From Ruminococcus sp. (GTDB lineage: Bacteria; Bacillota; Clostridia; Oscillospirales; Ruminococcaceae): a DNA stretch of 21,608 nt. The stretch lies in contig JAILFF010000311.1 of the NCBI GenBank assembly GCA_024697705.1, positions 1 through 21,608 on the forward strand. Reading direction: 5' to 3'. The notes under the pieces are model-generated. The model saw only the letters and a program-made list of their open reading frames with translations. It was not told where the DNA came from and ran no database searches. How positions within the stretch are numbered: position 1 is the stretch's first letter; each line of letters opens with the position of its first letter. Both the position numbers and the translations under genes were made by a program. Below are positions 15,069-21,608 of the stretch, piece by piece.

Positions 15069-16287
15069 AAAAAAGCCCGGAGGAATATATTCGTATATCG
15101 TAAAGAATTTTGCCGGGTTCGTTCTTGACTCGATAGTGATAATGGTGTTATGCTACTTCGTCGGCGTGGGGATCCTGGACAATATTTTTACGAATTATTT
15201 TAAGAGACTGGGTTATTCCGAGGAGCTTATCAACAGCGATGACGTAGAGCTTTTGGAAGCACAGAACGCCATGTACAGAGAAGCGGAAAAATCCCCTGAT
15301 TACGGCTCTTTCAAGAACAGAATGTTTACGGTCATGATAATCGTGGTCATTATGTACTTTGTACTGCTTGGGCTGGTGGTGGCGATAGCGGCTTTCAAAA
15401 TGAAAAGGCGTATCGTAAAGCCGCTCGGAACGCTGAACGCGGAAATGGAACAGCTCTCGCTTTCCGAGCTTTCCGAAACGGAATTGCAGTCATCGGGACT
15501 TACGGAGCTTGACGAGATCACCATGAGCTTTGAACGAATGACCGACAGGCTCAAAGAAAGCGAAAAGGAACGGCGCAGCCTTGAAGAAGGCAGAGCAAAA
15601 ATGCTCGCCGACATTTCGCACGACCTGAAAACGCCGATTACGGTCATTCAGGGCTATTCCAAGGCAGTTCTTGACGGCATCGCCGACGAGGAGACGAAAA
15701 AGCGCTATCTCACCGCCATCTACAACAAATCGCAGATGATGAGCGATCTAATCAATTCGTTCCACGAGTTCAGCAAGCTCGATCACCCGCAGTTCATACT
15801 GAACATCGAGAAACACGATATCTGCGAGTATTTCCGCGAGTACCTCGCAATGAGGTACGAGGAGCTCGAACTTGCAGGCTGCGAGCTTGAAACCGAGCTG
15901 CCCGAAGAGGAAGTTATCATAAGCTTTGACAGCGCACAGCTGAACCGCGTATTCGAGAACATCATAAACAATTCTCTGCGCCACAACAAGGGCAATATGA
16001 CGATATTCTCGGGGCTGACCGTTACGGAAGATTCGGTAGTGATCCGTCTGGGCGACGACGGCATCGGCATACCCGAAGCGATACGCGAGCATATCTTCGA
16101 GCCGTTCGTTACGGGCAACGAAGCCCGCACGAGCGGCGGCGGCAGCGGACTCGGTATGGCTATCAGCAAGAAGATAGTCGAAGCCCACGGCGGCGAGCTG
16201 GTGCTTATTCCCGGTGAAGAAAGAGGTACTACCTACGAGATAAGACTGCCGATAGGCGAAAAGAGCGGTTCTGCAAAGATCGCGTAA
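15055..16287 (+). CDS. Sensor histidine kinase
   Basis: A 410-residue membrane kinase. Helix 1 at about 21-40, an extracytoplasmic part of only about 50 residues (41-90), helix 2 at about 91-114, a HAMP-like linker (about 115-170), HisKA with H189 in ADISHDLKTP, then the ATPase domain with N305 (NIINNSLRH), DDGIGIP (333-339) and GGGSGLGMAIS (360-370). The short sensor loop suggests membrane or exporter-complex sensing rather than ligand binding in a large domain. It starts at a TTG overlapping the regulator gene, with GGGG 7-8 nt upstream; low expression relative to its regulator is likely. Last gene of the operon, followed by a terminator. Confidence 0.94.
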   Translation: MKKGKKKPGGIYSYIVKNFAGFVLDSIVIMVLCYFVGVGILDNIFTNYFKRLGYSEELINSDDVELLEAQNAMYREAEKSPDYGSFKNRMFTVMIIVVIMYFVLLGLVVAIAAFKMKRRIVKPLGTLNAEMEQLSLSELSETELQSSGLTELDEITMSFERMTDRLKESEKERRSLEEGRAKMLADISHDLKTPITVIQGYSKAVLDGIADEETKKRYLTAIYNKSQMMSDLINSFHEFSKLDHPQFILNIEKHDICEYFREYLAMRYEELELAGCELETELPEEEVIISFDSAQLNRVFENIINNSLRHNKGNMTIFSGLTVTEDSVVIRLGDDGIGIPEAIREHIFEPFVTGNEARTSGGGSGLGMAISKKIVEAHGGELVLIPGEERGTTYEIRLPIGEKSGSAKIA

Positions 16288-16297
16288 CAGATATTGA

Positions 16298-16334
16298 CAG
16301 GGCGGGAGCACTTCCCCGCCCTGCTTTGTTTTTA
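16298..16334 (+). terminator. Intrinsic terminator of the efflux/two-component operon
   Basis: CAGGGCGGG (16298-16306) pairs with CCCGCCCTG (16315-16323), 9 bp, then a T-rich tail. It is a close copy of the hairpin at 10016-10042. Confidence 0.85.
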
Positions 16335-16389
16335 TGCGGGACAGTCTGCTCGGTTATGTAAAAATTATTAAATAAATGTCTGTTATCTC

Positions 16390-16430
16390 TTGACAAACAA
16401 TTGATAAACTGATATAATAGAAATGTCAAG
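16390..16430 (+). promoter_or_regulatory. Consensus promoter of the zinc-ribbon/SPFH operon
   Basis: TTGACA (16390-16395), 17-nt spacer, TATAAT (16413-16418). CTTGACA at 16389-16395 is mirrored by TGTCAAG at 16424-16430, so a 7-bp inverted repeat brackets the promoter; this may be an operator or chance. Confidence 0.9.
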
Positions 16431-16477
16431 TTCAAAAATAATATGTATAAAATTAATAACCGGAGGATTGATATATA

Positions 16478-16759
16478 GTGATAAGAAAGATCATAGAAAA
16501 GATCGGCTTTATGCTTATCGCCAATTCCGTGCTGTTTACGCCGATCGTGGCTCACGCTGACGGAGCGGGCGGCGGCGTCGTAGGCATCGTGGTCGGCGGA
16601 GCGATAGGCGGCATCGTCGTCGGCAGCACGCTCGTTTCCATGAGCAAGACCAAGATCACCGCCACAAAAGCCGAAAAATACGTCGAGGGTCAGCTGGAGC
16701 TGAAAAGAAAACAGGATCAGTTCGTTACCACCAAGACCGAACGCCACAAGGTAAACTGA
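16478..16759 (+). CDS. Small exported/membrane protein with glycine zipper
   Basis: A 93-residue protein without a recognised family. Residues 1-27 look like a signal peptide (basic start, hydrophobic core, AHA-D cleavage site). Next comes a Gly/Val segment, about 30-53 (GGGVVGIVVGGAIGGIVVGS), with G-x3-G spacing typical of packed membrane helices, then a short basic tail. If the first helix is not cleaved, it is a two-helix hairpin membrane protein. GTG start with GGAGG 11 nt upstream. First gene after the consensus promoter and 13 nt before the zinc-ribbon gene, so a likely membrane partner of the module. Confidence 0.8.
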   Translation: MIRKIIEKIGFMLIANSVLFTPIVAHADGAGGGVVGIVVGGAIGGIVVGSTLVSMSKTKITATKAEKYVEGQLELKRKQDQFVTTKTERHKVN

Positions 16760-16772
16760 CGGAGGACATATC

Positions 16773-17852
16773 ATGGCTAATATTTCATACAAATGTCCGA
16801 CCTGCGGAGCCGAGATATTCTGGGACGCATCGGCGGGAAAATTCCTCTGCAAATACTGCGGCGATGAGTTCACGATGGAGGATATGGAGGCAAGCGGTCA
16901 GGCTCAGGCGGGCGCTGTCGATAATCAGCACGTCGAGCTTCACGAGGAGATCGTCAACAACGAATATACCTCCTCGACAGACGGCACCGTCGGCAGCAAC
17001 CTTGTCAAATACAAATGTTCCTACTGCGGCTCGGAGATCATCACCGACCGCGCCACCGCCGCGACCGTCTGCGTTTACTGCGGCAACGCGGTCGTCATGG
17101 GCGAACAGCTGATAAACGACTTCGCGCCCGATTACGTTATCCCGTTCAAGGTCGAGAAAGCCCGCGTAATGCAGGCGTTCAAGGAATTCAGCAAGAAGCC
17201 CCTCACCCCGAAGGCGTTCGACCCCGAAAAGGTCGTCGAGAAGATGCAGGGCGTGTACATACCCTTCTGGCTGTACTCGGGCGAGTGCGAAGGCTACATG
17301 GACGCTGAGTGCGTCAACGAAAAGACCACCCGTCAGGGCGATTACCGCGTGGTGGAAAAGAAGATCTACAACGTATTGCGCGAGGGCAAGGTGCGTTTCA
17401 AGAACGTGCCCGTTGACGGCTCTTCCAAGACCGACGACGCCGCTATGGATTCCATCGAGCCTTACGATTACAAGGATCTTGTGCCCTTCAAGCCCGCATA
17501 TCTCTCGGGATTTCTTGCCGAAAGGTACGACGAGGACGCCGAAAAGTGCTTTGAACGCGCAAAGCTCAGAATCGAGAACACCACTCTCGACAAGCTGAAG
17601 GAGTCCGCGCCCTACGACCGTATCACGGTAAGGACGTATAACAAGAATATCAAGAAAGAAAAGCCGAAATACGCTCTCATGCCGACCTGGCTGCTCTACA
17701 CCGTCTACAACGGCGAGAAATACTTCTTCGCGATGAACGGACAGACGGGCAAGTTCATCGGCAATCTGCCCATCGACAAGGGCAAGCTGACTGTCTGCTC
17801 GATACTGGGCGCGATAGTGGGAGGATTTTTGGGCTACATCTTAATGAGATGA
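16773..17852 (+). CDS. Double zinc-ribbon membrane protein (TFIIB-type ribbon, YdjG-like)
   Basis: A 359-residue protein with two N-terminal zinc ribbons, CPTC/CKYC (C8, C11, C26, C29) and CSYC/CVYC (C82, C85, C100, C103), separated by an acidic linker. A body follows with VIPFKVEKARVMQAFKEF and GVYIPFWLYSGECEGYM, and one C-terminal membrane helix (about 338-357). This matches the architecture of Bacillus subtilis YdjG, which works at the membrane with the SPFH protein YdjI and the PspA homologue YdjF. The next gene is a YdjI-like protein. No PspA homologue is in the window. The role in membrane-stress response is by analogy. ATG 7 nt after GGAGG. Confidence 0.85.
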   Translation: MANISYKCPTCGAEIFWDASAGKFLCKYCGDEFTMEDMEASGQAQAGAVDNQHVELHEEIVNNEYTSSTDGTVGSNLVKYKCSYCGSEIITDRATAATVCVYCGNAVVMGEQLINDFAPDYVIPFKVEKARVMQAFKEFSKKPLTPKAFDPEKVVEKMQGVYIPFWLYSGECEGYMDAECVNEKTTRQGDYRVVEKKIYNVLREGKVRFKNVPVDGSSKTDDAAMDSIEPYDYKDLVPFKPAYLSGFLAERYDEDAEKCFERAKLRIENTTLDKLKESAPYDRITVRTYNKNIKKEKPKYALMPTWLLYTVYNGEKYFFAMNGQTGKFIGNLPIDKGKLTVCSILGAIVGGFLGYILMR

Positions 17853-17923
17853 TCTATACAACCGCCAAAACGGTTTAGCGATAGATTTATTTTAGATTTC
17901 AAAAAAGAAAGGAATGTTTTATT

Positions 17924-19333
17924 ATGGGATTGATTCGCGTTGGACTTGCCGCTCTCGGCAGCACATTGAGCGACCAGTGGATAGAGTATTTCCGCTGCGA
18001 CGGTATGACTAACAATACCCTCTGTATGCCCGCAACAAAGGTAGAAAGAGGAAAGGTAAAGAATAAAGGTACTGCCGACTATATGTCGAGCGGCTCGGTA
18101 TTCGATGTAGGCTTGAATCAGGCGGCGCTGCTCGTTGAGGACGGCAAGGTCTGGGACTTCGTTATCGCCGATAAAAACGACCTCTGCGGTCAGTATAAGT
18201 TTGATTCCGCTACCGCTCCTTCGCTTTTCGCGGGCGGCAGCTTCAAGGATAATCTTGTAGGCACCATCAAGGAGATCGGCAGACGTTTCGCTGCGGGCGG
18301 TCAGGCGACCCACACCATGAGGCTCGTTTATATCAATCTGCGTCCGATCATGAACATACCCGTAGGCTTCGGCAACGTGCCCTTCCGCGACGGCGAGATG
18401 AACCTCACGCTTAAAGCGCAGGGTCACGGCAGCGCGGTACTCCGCATCAAAGACCCCGCTATGTTCTTCCAGAACGTGATAAACGACTTCACCAAGACCT
18501 ACACCACCGAAAGCGGCGACGGTCAGCAGCTCATCAATCAGCTCAAACAGGACATGAAGCCCAAGTTCGGTATCGCTTTGAGCAAGGTATCGGCTAAGAA
18601 GATACCCTACGACCAGATGATAGCCTACGCCGACGACCTCGCTGCCGAAATGAACGAGGCAGTCGGTCAGAAGTGGGTAGACATGGGCATCGAGATCAAA
18701 TCGCTGTCCATCGAGCTGAACGTAGACGACGAGTCGAAGGATCTTATCAGCAAGTTCCAGCAGGCTAACGCGCTCGGTCAGAATCAGGCGGCGCTGTACG
18801 CTATGGACAGACTTTCGATCAATCAGGCAAGAGAGACTGCCGCAGGAAACACCGCGGGCGCTATGACAGGCTTCATGGGTATGGGCTTTGCGGGCGGAAA
18901 TATGCAGCAGCCGCAGATGGGTATGCAGCCGCCTCCGCAGGCATACAACCCGAATCAGGCTTATAATCCCAATCAGGCATATAATCCGAATCAGGCGTAC
19001 AACCCCAATCAGGCTTACAATCCGAATCCGCAGTCTCAGCAGGCACCCGCCGCTGACAGCTGGACTTGCAGCTGCGGAACCTCGAACACGAGCAAGTTCT
19101 GCATGAACTGCGGCTCGCCGAAGCCCGCACCCGCTGCGGTTAACGGCTGGAGCTGCTCGCAGTGCGGCACCGTTAATCAGGGCAAGTTCTGCATGAACTG
19201 CGGTTCACCCAAGCCCGCGGGAGCACCCGTTTACAAGTGCGACAAGTGCGGCTGGCAGCCCGACGATCCCGCACACCCGCCGAAGTTCTGCCCGCAGTGC
19301 GGCGACCCCTTCGACAACAACGATCTGGTTTAA
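17924..19333 (+). CDS. SPFH-domain protein with three C-terminal zinc ribbons (YdjI-like, 'virion core protein' family)
   Basis: A 469-residue protein. Residues 1-290 form the SPFH domain of the YdjI type (DQWIEYFRCDG; MNIPVGFGNVPFRDGEMNL; FGIALSKVSAKKIPYDQMIAYADDLA). Then an Ala/Met/Gly-rich stretch, five copies of the hexapeptide AYNPN[QP] (340-369), and three zinc ribbons: C382, C384, C393, C396; C411, C414, C423, C426; C439, C442, C456, C459. The first ribbon has CSC rather than CxxC, a variant seen in such ribbons. No membrane helix: it should be recruited to membranes, plausibly by the upstream zinc-ribbon protein. AAAGGA about 10 nt before ATG, 71 nt after the previous gene. Ends at a terminator. 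Confidence 0.88.
   Translation: MGLIRVGLAALGSTLSDQWIEYFRCDGMTNNTLCMPATKVERGKVKNKGTADYMSSGSVFDVGLNQAALLVEDGKVWDFVIADKNDLCGQYKFDSATAPSLFAGGSFKDNLVGTIKEIGRRFAAGGQATHTMRLVYINLRPIMNIPVGFGNVPFRDGEMNLTLKAQGHGSAVLRIKDPAMFFQNVINDFTKTYTTESGDGQQLINQLKQDMKPKFGIALSKVSAKKIPYDQMIAYADDLAAEMNEAVGQKWVDMGIEIKSLSIELNVDDESKDLISKFQQANALGQNQAALYAMDRLSINQARETAAGNTAGAMTGFMGMGFAGGNMQQPQMGMQPPPQAYNPNQAYNPNQAYNPNQAYNPNQAYNPNPQSQQAPAADSWTCSCGTSNTSKFCMNCGSPKPAPAAVNGWSCSQCGTVNQGKFCMNCGSPKPAGAPVYKCDKCGWQPDDPAHPPKFCPQCGDPFDNNDLV
18941..19030 (+). repeat. Five 18-bp in-frame tandem repeats
   Basis: Five consecutive 18-nt units encode AYNPNQ (four times) and AYNPNP. Third-position changes differ between units, so the array is old or kept at the protein level rather than freshly expanded. 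Confidence 0.95.
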
Positions 19334-19345
19334 TTAAATAATCAC

Positions 19346-19379
19346 AGCGCCTTCGCGAATGTCTCACGGAGGCGCTTTT
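19346..19379 (+). terminator. Intrinsic terminator after the YdjI-like gene
   Basis: AGCGCCT (19346-19352) pairs with AGGCGCT, with further pairs inside, followed by TTTTG. Confidence 0.8.
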
Positions 19380-19390
19380 GTTATATAAGC

Positions 19391-19423
19391 CAAAAAAGGA
19401 CGGGAGCCGCCGCCCCCGCCCGT
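19391..19423 (-). terminator. Probable terminator of the SPFH/RHH operon
   Basis: On the minus strand ACGGG and CCCGT enclose a very G-rich loop, followed by CCTTTTTTGG. It lies back to back with the plus-strand terminator, as expected between convergent operons. Confidence 0.6.
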
Positions 19424-19433
19424 TATGGTCTGT

Positions 19434-19655
19434 TTATTCGCCGTTTCCTTTCCCGAAACCATTTACGTCAAGATCGGGCGGCGCGTCGATCTCCTTGCCG
19501 ACATATCCGCCGTTCCTGCGCCGCTGCTTGACACACTCGGTCAGCAAATACTCGATCTGCCCGTTTACCGACCGAAAATCGTCCTCTGCCCAAGAAGCTA
19601 TATCATTGTACAGTTTTTCGGACAGACGAAGGGGCACCTGCTTTTTAGCCGCCAT
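19434..19655 (-). CDS. Ribbon-helix-helix (Arc-type) DNA-binding protein
   Basis: A 73-residue protein whose first 45 residues fit an Arc/MetJ ribbon-helix-helix: strand KQVPLRL, helix SEKLYNDIASWAED, turn, helix VNGQIEYLLTECVKQR. The tail (46-73) is Gly/Asp-rich and probably disordered. It starts 4 nt after the SPFH stop with no ribosome site of its own, so translation is likely coupled to the SPFH gene. Such small RHH proteins often repress their own operon; the inverted repeat over the SPFH promoter is a natural target. No toxin gene is adjacent, so I do not call it an antitoxin. Confidence 0.85.
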   Translation of the reverse strand: MAAKKQVPLRLSEKLYNDIASWAEDDFRSVNGQIEYLLTECVKQRRRNGGYVGKEIDAPPDLDVNGFGKGNGE

Positions 19656-19659
19656 TACG

Positions 19660-20706
19660 TCAGTACAGGCTGCCCGAATTTACCACGGGCTGCGCGTCGT
19701 GATTGCCGCAAAGCACCACAAGGAGATTCGATACCATCGCGGCTTTCCTTTCGTCGTCGAGCTCCACAACGTTCTTTTCGCTCAGCTGTTCGAGCGCCAT
19801 CTCGACCATGCCGACAGCACCGTCAACGATGAGCTTTCTCGCGTCAACTACCGCGCTTGCCTGCTGTCTTTGCAGCATAGCGGCGGCTATCTCGGGAGCG
19901 TAGGCAAGATAAGTTATCCTCGCTTCAAGAATTTCTATGCCCGCGTTCTGCACCTTGTCCTGTATCTCGTCGCGGATCCTCTGAGCCACGATCTCGCTCG
20001 AACCGCGCAGACTTCCCTCGTCGGCGATGCCGTCGCCCGTCGTGTCAACGTTCTCCGATACGTCGTAGGGGTAGAGCCTTACGATATTTCTGAGCGCCGT
20101 GTCGCACTGGAGCGAGAGGTATTCCTTGTAGTTGTCAACATCGAAGACCGCCTTTGCGGTGTCAACGACCTTCCAGATAACGGCAATGCCGATCTCGATA
20201 GGGTTGCCGAGGCAGTCGTTGATCTTCTGCTTATTGTTGTTGAGGGTCATCATTTTAAGCGAGATGCGCTTGTCGAGTCCCGCAGTAAAATTAACGTTCA
20301 CGGTATCAGCGCTCGTTCCCGAACCGAGCTTGACCGCCGTATCGTCGCCGCGGACGTCGCCGCTCTGTCTTAATTTGGTAGCGGCTGCGGGGTTGAACGC
20401 CGAGCAGAAAGGATTCACCCAGTAAAATCCGTCGCCCTTAAGCGTGCCGACGTACTTGCCGAACAGCGTAAGCACGAGCGCCTCCTGCGGTTTCAGCACC
20501 TTTAATCCGAGGTAGAATATCCAGCCGAAAGCAAGCCACACGCCCGCCGCGGTACACATTATAGCACCCATGTCGTTCTCCATCGACGAACCGATAACGA
20601 TAACGGGTATCGCCGCTATGTACAGCAGGGTCGTAAAGATCAGCACGCCCATTCCGTTTTTCTTTTCGGTAAGGATCTTTTCCTTAGTTTCATTCTTTAC
20701 ATTCAT
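19660..20706 (-). CDS. SPFH/Band 7 (flotillin/prohibitin-like) membrane protein
   Basis: A 348-residue protein. A charged N-terminus precedes two hydrophobic helices (about 20-42 and 47-70). Then comes an SPFH domain (about 73-300: PQEALVLTLFGKYVGTLKGDGFYWVNPF, IGIAVIWKVVDTAKAVFDVDNY, DEIQDKVQNAGIEILEARITYLAYAPEIAAAMLQRQQA), with the classic Ala/Gln/Arg-rich helix at its end. The family forms membrane scaffolds, often with NfeD or FtsH; neither is nearby. ATG supported by GGAGG at 8 nt. Cotranscribed with the RHH gene and convergent with the YdjI-like SPFH gene. Confidence 0.92.
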   Translation of the reverse strand: MNVKNETKEKILTEKKNGMGVLIFTTLLYIAAIPVIVIGSSMENDMGAIMCTAAGVWLAFGWIFYLGLKVLKPQEALVLTLFGKYVGTLKGDGFYWVNPFCSAFNPAAATKLRQSGDVRGDDTAVKLGSGTSADTVNVNFTAGLDKRISLKMMTLNNNKQKINDCLGNPIEIGIAVIWKVVDTAKAVFDVDNYKEYLSLQCDTALRNIVRLYPYDVSENVDTTGDGIADEGSLRGSSEIVAQRIRDEIQDKVQNAGIEILEARITYLAYAPEIAAAMLQRQQASAVVDARKLIVDGAVGMVEMALEQLSEKNVVELDDERKAAMVSNLLVVLCGNHDAQPVVNSGSLY

Positions 20707-20758
20707 AACAGATACCTCCGTTTGTTGTCAGGGATTCTTTTGTTTCTTTCTCAAATAT

Positions 20759-20783
20759 ATATGATATCATAATAATATCATAT
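20759..20783. promoter_or_regulatory. Inverted-repeat operator over the SPFH/RHH promoter
   Basis: ATATGATAT-N7-ATATCATAT, perfect 9-bp arms, covers the -10 box at 20772-20777. Binding here would block transcription. Candidate site for the RHH protein of the same operon. Confidence 0.55.
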
Positions 20784-20800
20784 TAATCTCGATTTGTCAA
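20772..20800 (-). promoter_or_regulatory. Promoter of the SPFH/RHH operon
   Basis: Minus strand TTGACA (20800-20795), 17-nt spacer, TATTAT (20777-20772). Confidence 0.85.
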
Positions 20801-20885
20801 GAGTTCAGATGAACTTTTGGCGTTTTACATAAATATGCATATATTGCAACCGACACCTTGCACAAAATCGTATCAATATTAATGA

Positions 20886-20914
20886 TTGACAGTTTGGCTG
20901 ATATGTGGTATAAT
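20886..20914 (+). promoter_or_regulatory. Consensus promoter of the DUF5685 gene
   Basis: TTGACA (20886-20891), 17-nt spacer, TATAAT (20909-20914), about 55 nt before the start codon. Confidence 0.9.
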
Positions 20915-20969
20915 TTTATAAGGTATACGCATTTGATAAAGACAGATCTTATGGACGGAGGGCTGCCTG

Positions 20970-21608
20970 ATGTTCGGATATATCAAACCGCTGCGGGCAG
21001 AGCTTTTAGTCCGCGAAAATGAATTCTATGAAGCCGTGTACTGCGGTATCTGCCGCGATATGCGCTTAAGATACGGCGATCTCGCGGCGCTGACTTTGAG
21101 CTACGACCTCGTTTTTCTGGCGCTTCTCGATATCGCACTTTCGGGGAAACCTCCCAAAACGGTCAGAAAAAAATGCCCTTCTCACCCGCTCCGCGGACGC
21201 TGCTGCGCCCGCTGCGGCGGCACATTCGGTACGGGCTATTCCTCCGACTGCGGCGTGATACTCGCTTACGCCAAGCTGAAAGACGACCTGCGAGACGGCG
21301 CTTTTCTGCCGAAGCTGCGGGCGCTCGCCCTGCTGCCGCTGATGTACGCCGACTACCGCAGAGCGTCGAAAAAGCGTCCCCGCATAGCCGCAGCCGCAGA
21401 CGAAATGCTCTTGCGGCAGCATTCGGCTGAATCGGAAAATCGTTCGGTCGATCGCCTTTCCGAGCCTACCGCCGCGATGCTCTCCGCCGTTTTCCGCGAA
21501 CTCGGAGGCTTCGACCCCGAGCTTCGGACGGCGCTTTCGGGACTGGGCTATATGCTCGGCAGATACATATATATATATATGCGACGCGCTCGACGATCTC
21601 GAAAAGGA
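20970..21608 (+). CDS. DUF5685 family protein, partial, with a probable frameshift
   Basis: The gene runs off the window end, so only about 213 codons are seen. The N-terminus is typical of DUF5685: MFGYIKPLRAELLVRENEFY, YCGICR, LTLSYDLVFLALL, then a Cys-rich patch (KKCPSHPLRGRCC) and LAYAKLKDDLRDG. Function of the family is unknown; the Cys patches suggest metal binding. ATG 8 nt after GGAGG. At 21567-21580 an (AT)7 tract interrupts the expected sequence: the annotated frame turns into Arg-rich MRRARRSRKG, while the +1 frame reads CDALDDLEK, the normal family continuation after LGRYIY. Either the gene is switched off in this copy by slippage or there is a sequence error. Confidence 0.85.
   Translation, partial: MFGYIKPLRAELLVRENEFYEAVYCGICRDMRLRYGDLAALTLSYDLVFLALLDIALSGKPPKTVRKKCPSHPLRGRCCARCGGTFGTGYSSDCGVILAYAKLKDDLRDGAFLPKLRALALLPLMYADYRRASKKRPRIAAAADEMLLRQHSAESENRSVDRLSEPTAAMLSAVFRELGGFDPELRTALSGLGYMLGRYIYIYMRRARRSRKG

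Noticed and set aside
18941..19030. CRISPR-like array
   Set aside because: Contiguous 18-bp in-frame repeats without spacers, coding for a hexapeptide; no cas genes in the window.
19378..20373. Plus-strand open frame of 331 codons opposite the SPFH and RHH genes
   Set aside because: It runs through the terminators and antisense to two recognised genes; no start signal.
19434..20706. Toxin-antitoxin pair (RHH antitoxin with partner)
   Set aside because: The partner is a full SPFH membrane scaffold protein, not a small toxin, and gene order (large first, RHH last) is not typical.

Overview
The window looks like the chromosome of a gut-type low-GC Gram-positive bacterium, most likely a Ruminococcus-like member of the Oscillospiraceae. 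This rests on strong AGGAGG ribosome sites, consensus TTGACA-N17-TATAAT promoters, tRNA without encoded CCA, and families common in that group (DUF445, DUF5685, LacI-type sensor fused to GGDEF, GH3 without signal peptide). No ribosomal or other species-level marker is present, so the genus is inference.

Region 1 (1-2870) is visibly more AT-rich than the rest and lies directly downstream of the 3' end of a tRNA-Ser(GGA), the usual position of an integrated island. It holds a compact minus-strand operon: a Mor-type activator, a classic AAA+ ATPase, a small membrane protein and an unrecognised soluble protein, tightly packed with short overlaps or gaps. A further orphan gene (2247-2585) sits behind a terminator-like hairpin. 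The operon has a palindrome where a -35 box should be, as in Mu middle promoters driven by Mor. I regard this cassette as the best candidate for an undescribed system.

Region 2 (2871-6727): tRNA-Ser and a DUF445 membrane protein (both minus) are followed by a sugar-sensor/GGDEF diguanylate cyclase (plus), which lies between two palindrome-rich, MITE-like non-coding elements sharing a hairpin with compensatory base changes. Region 3 (6728-10046): quinolinate synthase nadA and a cytosolic GH3 glycosidase form a probable two-gene operon.

Region 4 (10381-16334): a five-gene efflux/signalling operon, with a long coiled-coil membrane fusion protein, MacB-type ATPase, FtsX-type permease, OmpR-type response regulator and histidine kinase. 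Four TTAAG boxes spaced 22-10-22 precede a promoter without a clear -35 and are plausible response-regulator sites. Nearly identical terminator hairpins lie before and after this operon.

Region 5 (16390-20800) looks like an envelope-stress neighbourhood. A glycine-zipper exported peptide, a double zinc-ribbon membrane protein (YdjG-like) and an SPFH protein with three C-terminal zinc ribbons (YdjI-like) run on the plus strand and converge with a second SPFH membrane protein coupled to a ribbon-helix-helix regulator. The RHH/SPFH promoter has a perfect 9-7-9 inverted repeat over its -10 box. The window ends in a DUF5685 gene whose expected frame is broken at an (AT)7 tract, a candidate phase-variable site or a sequence error.
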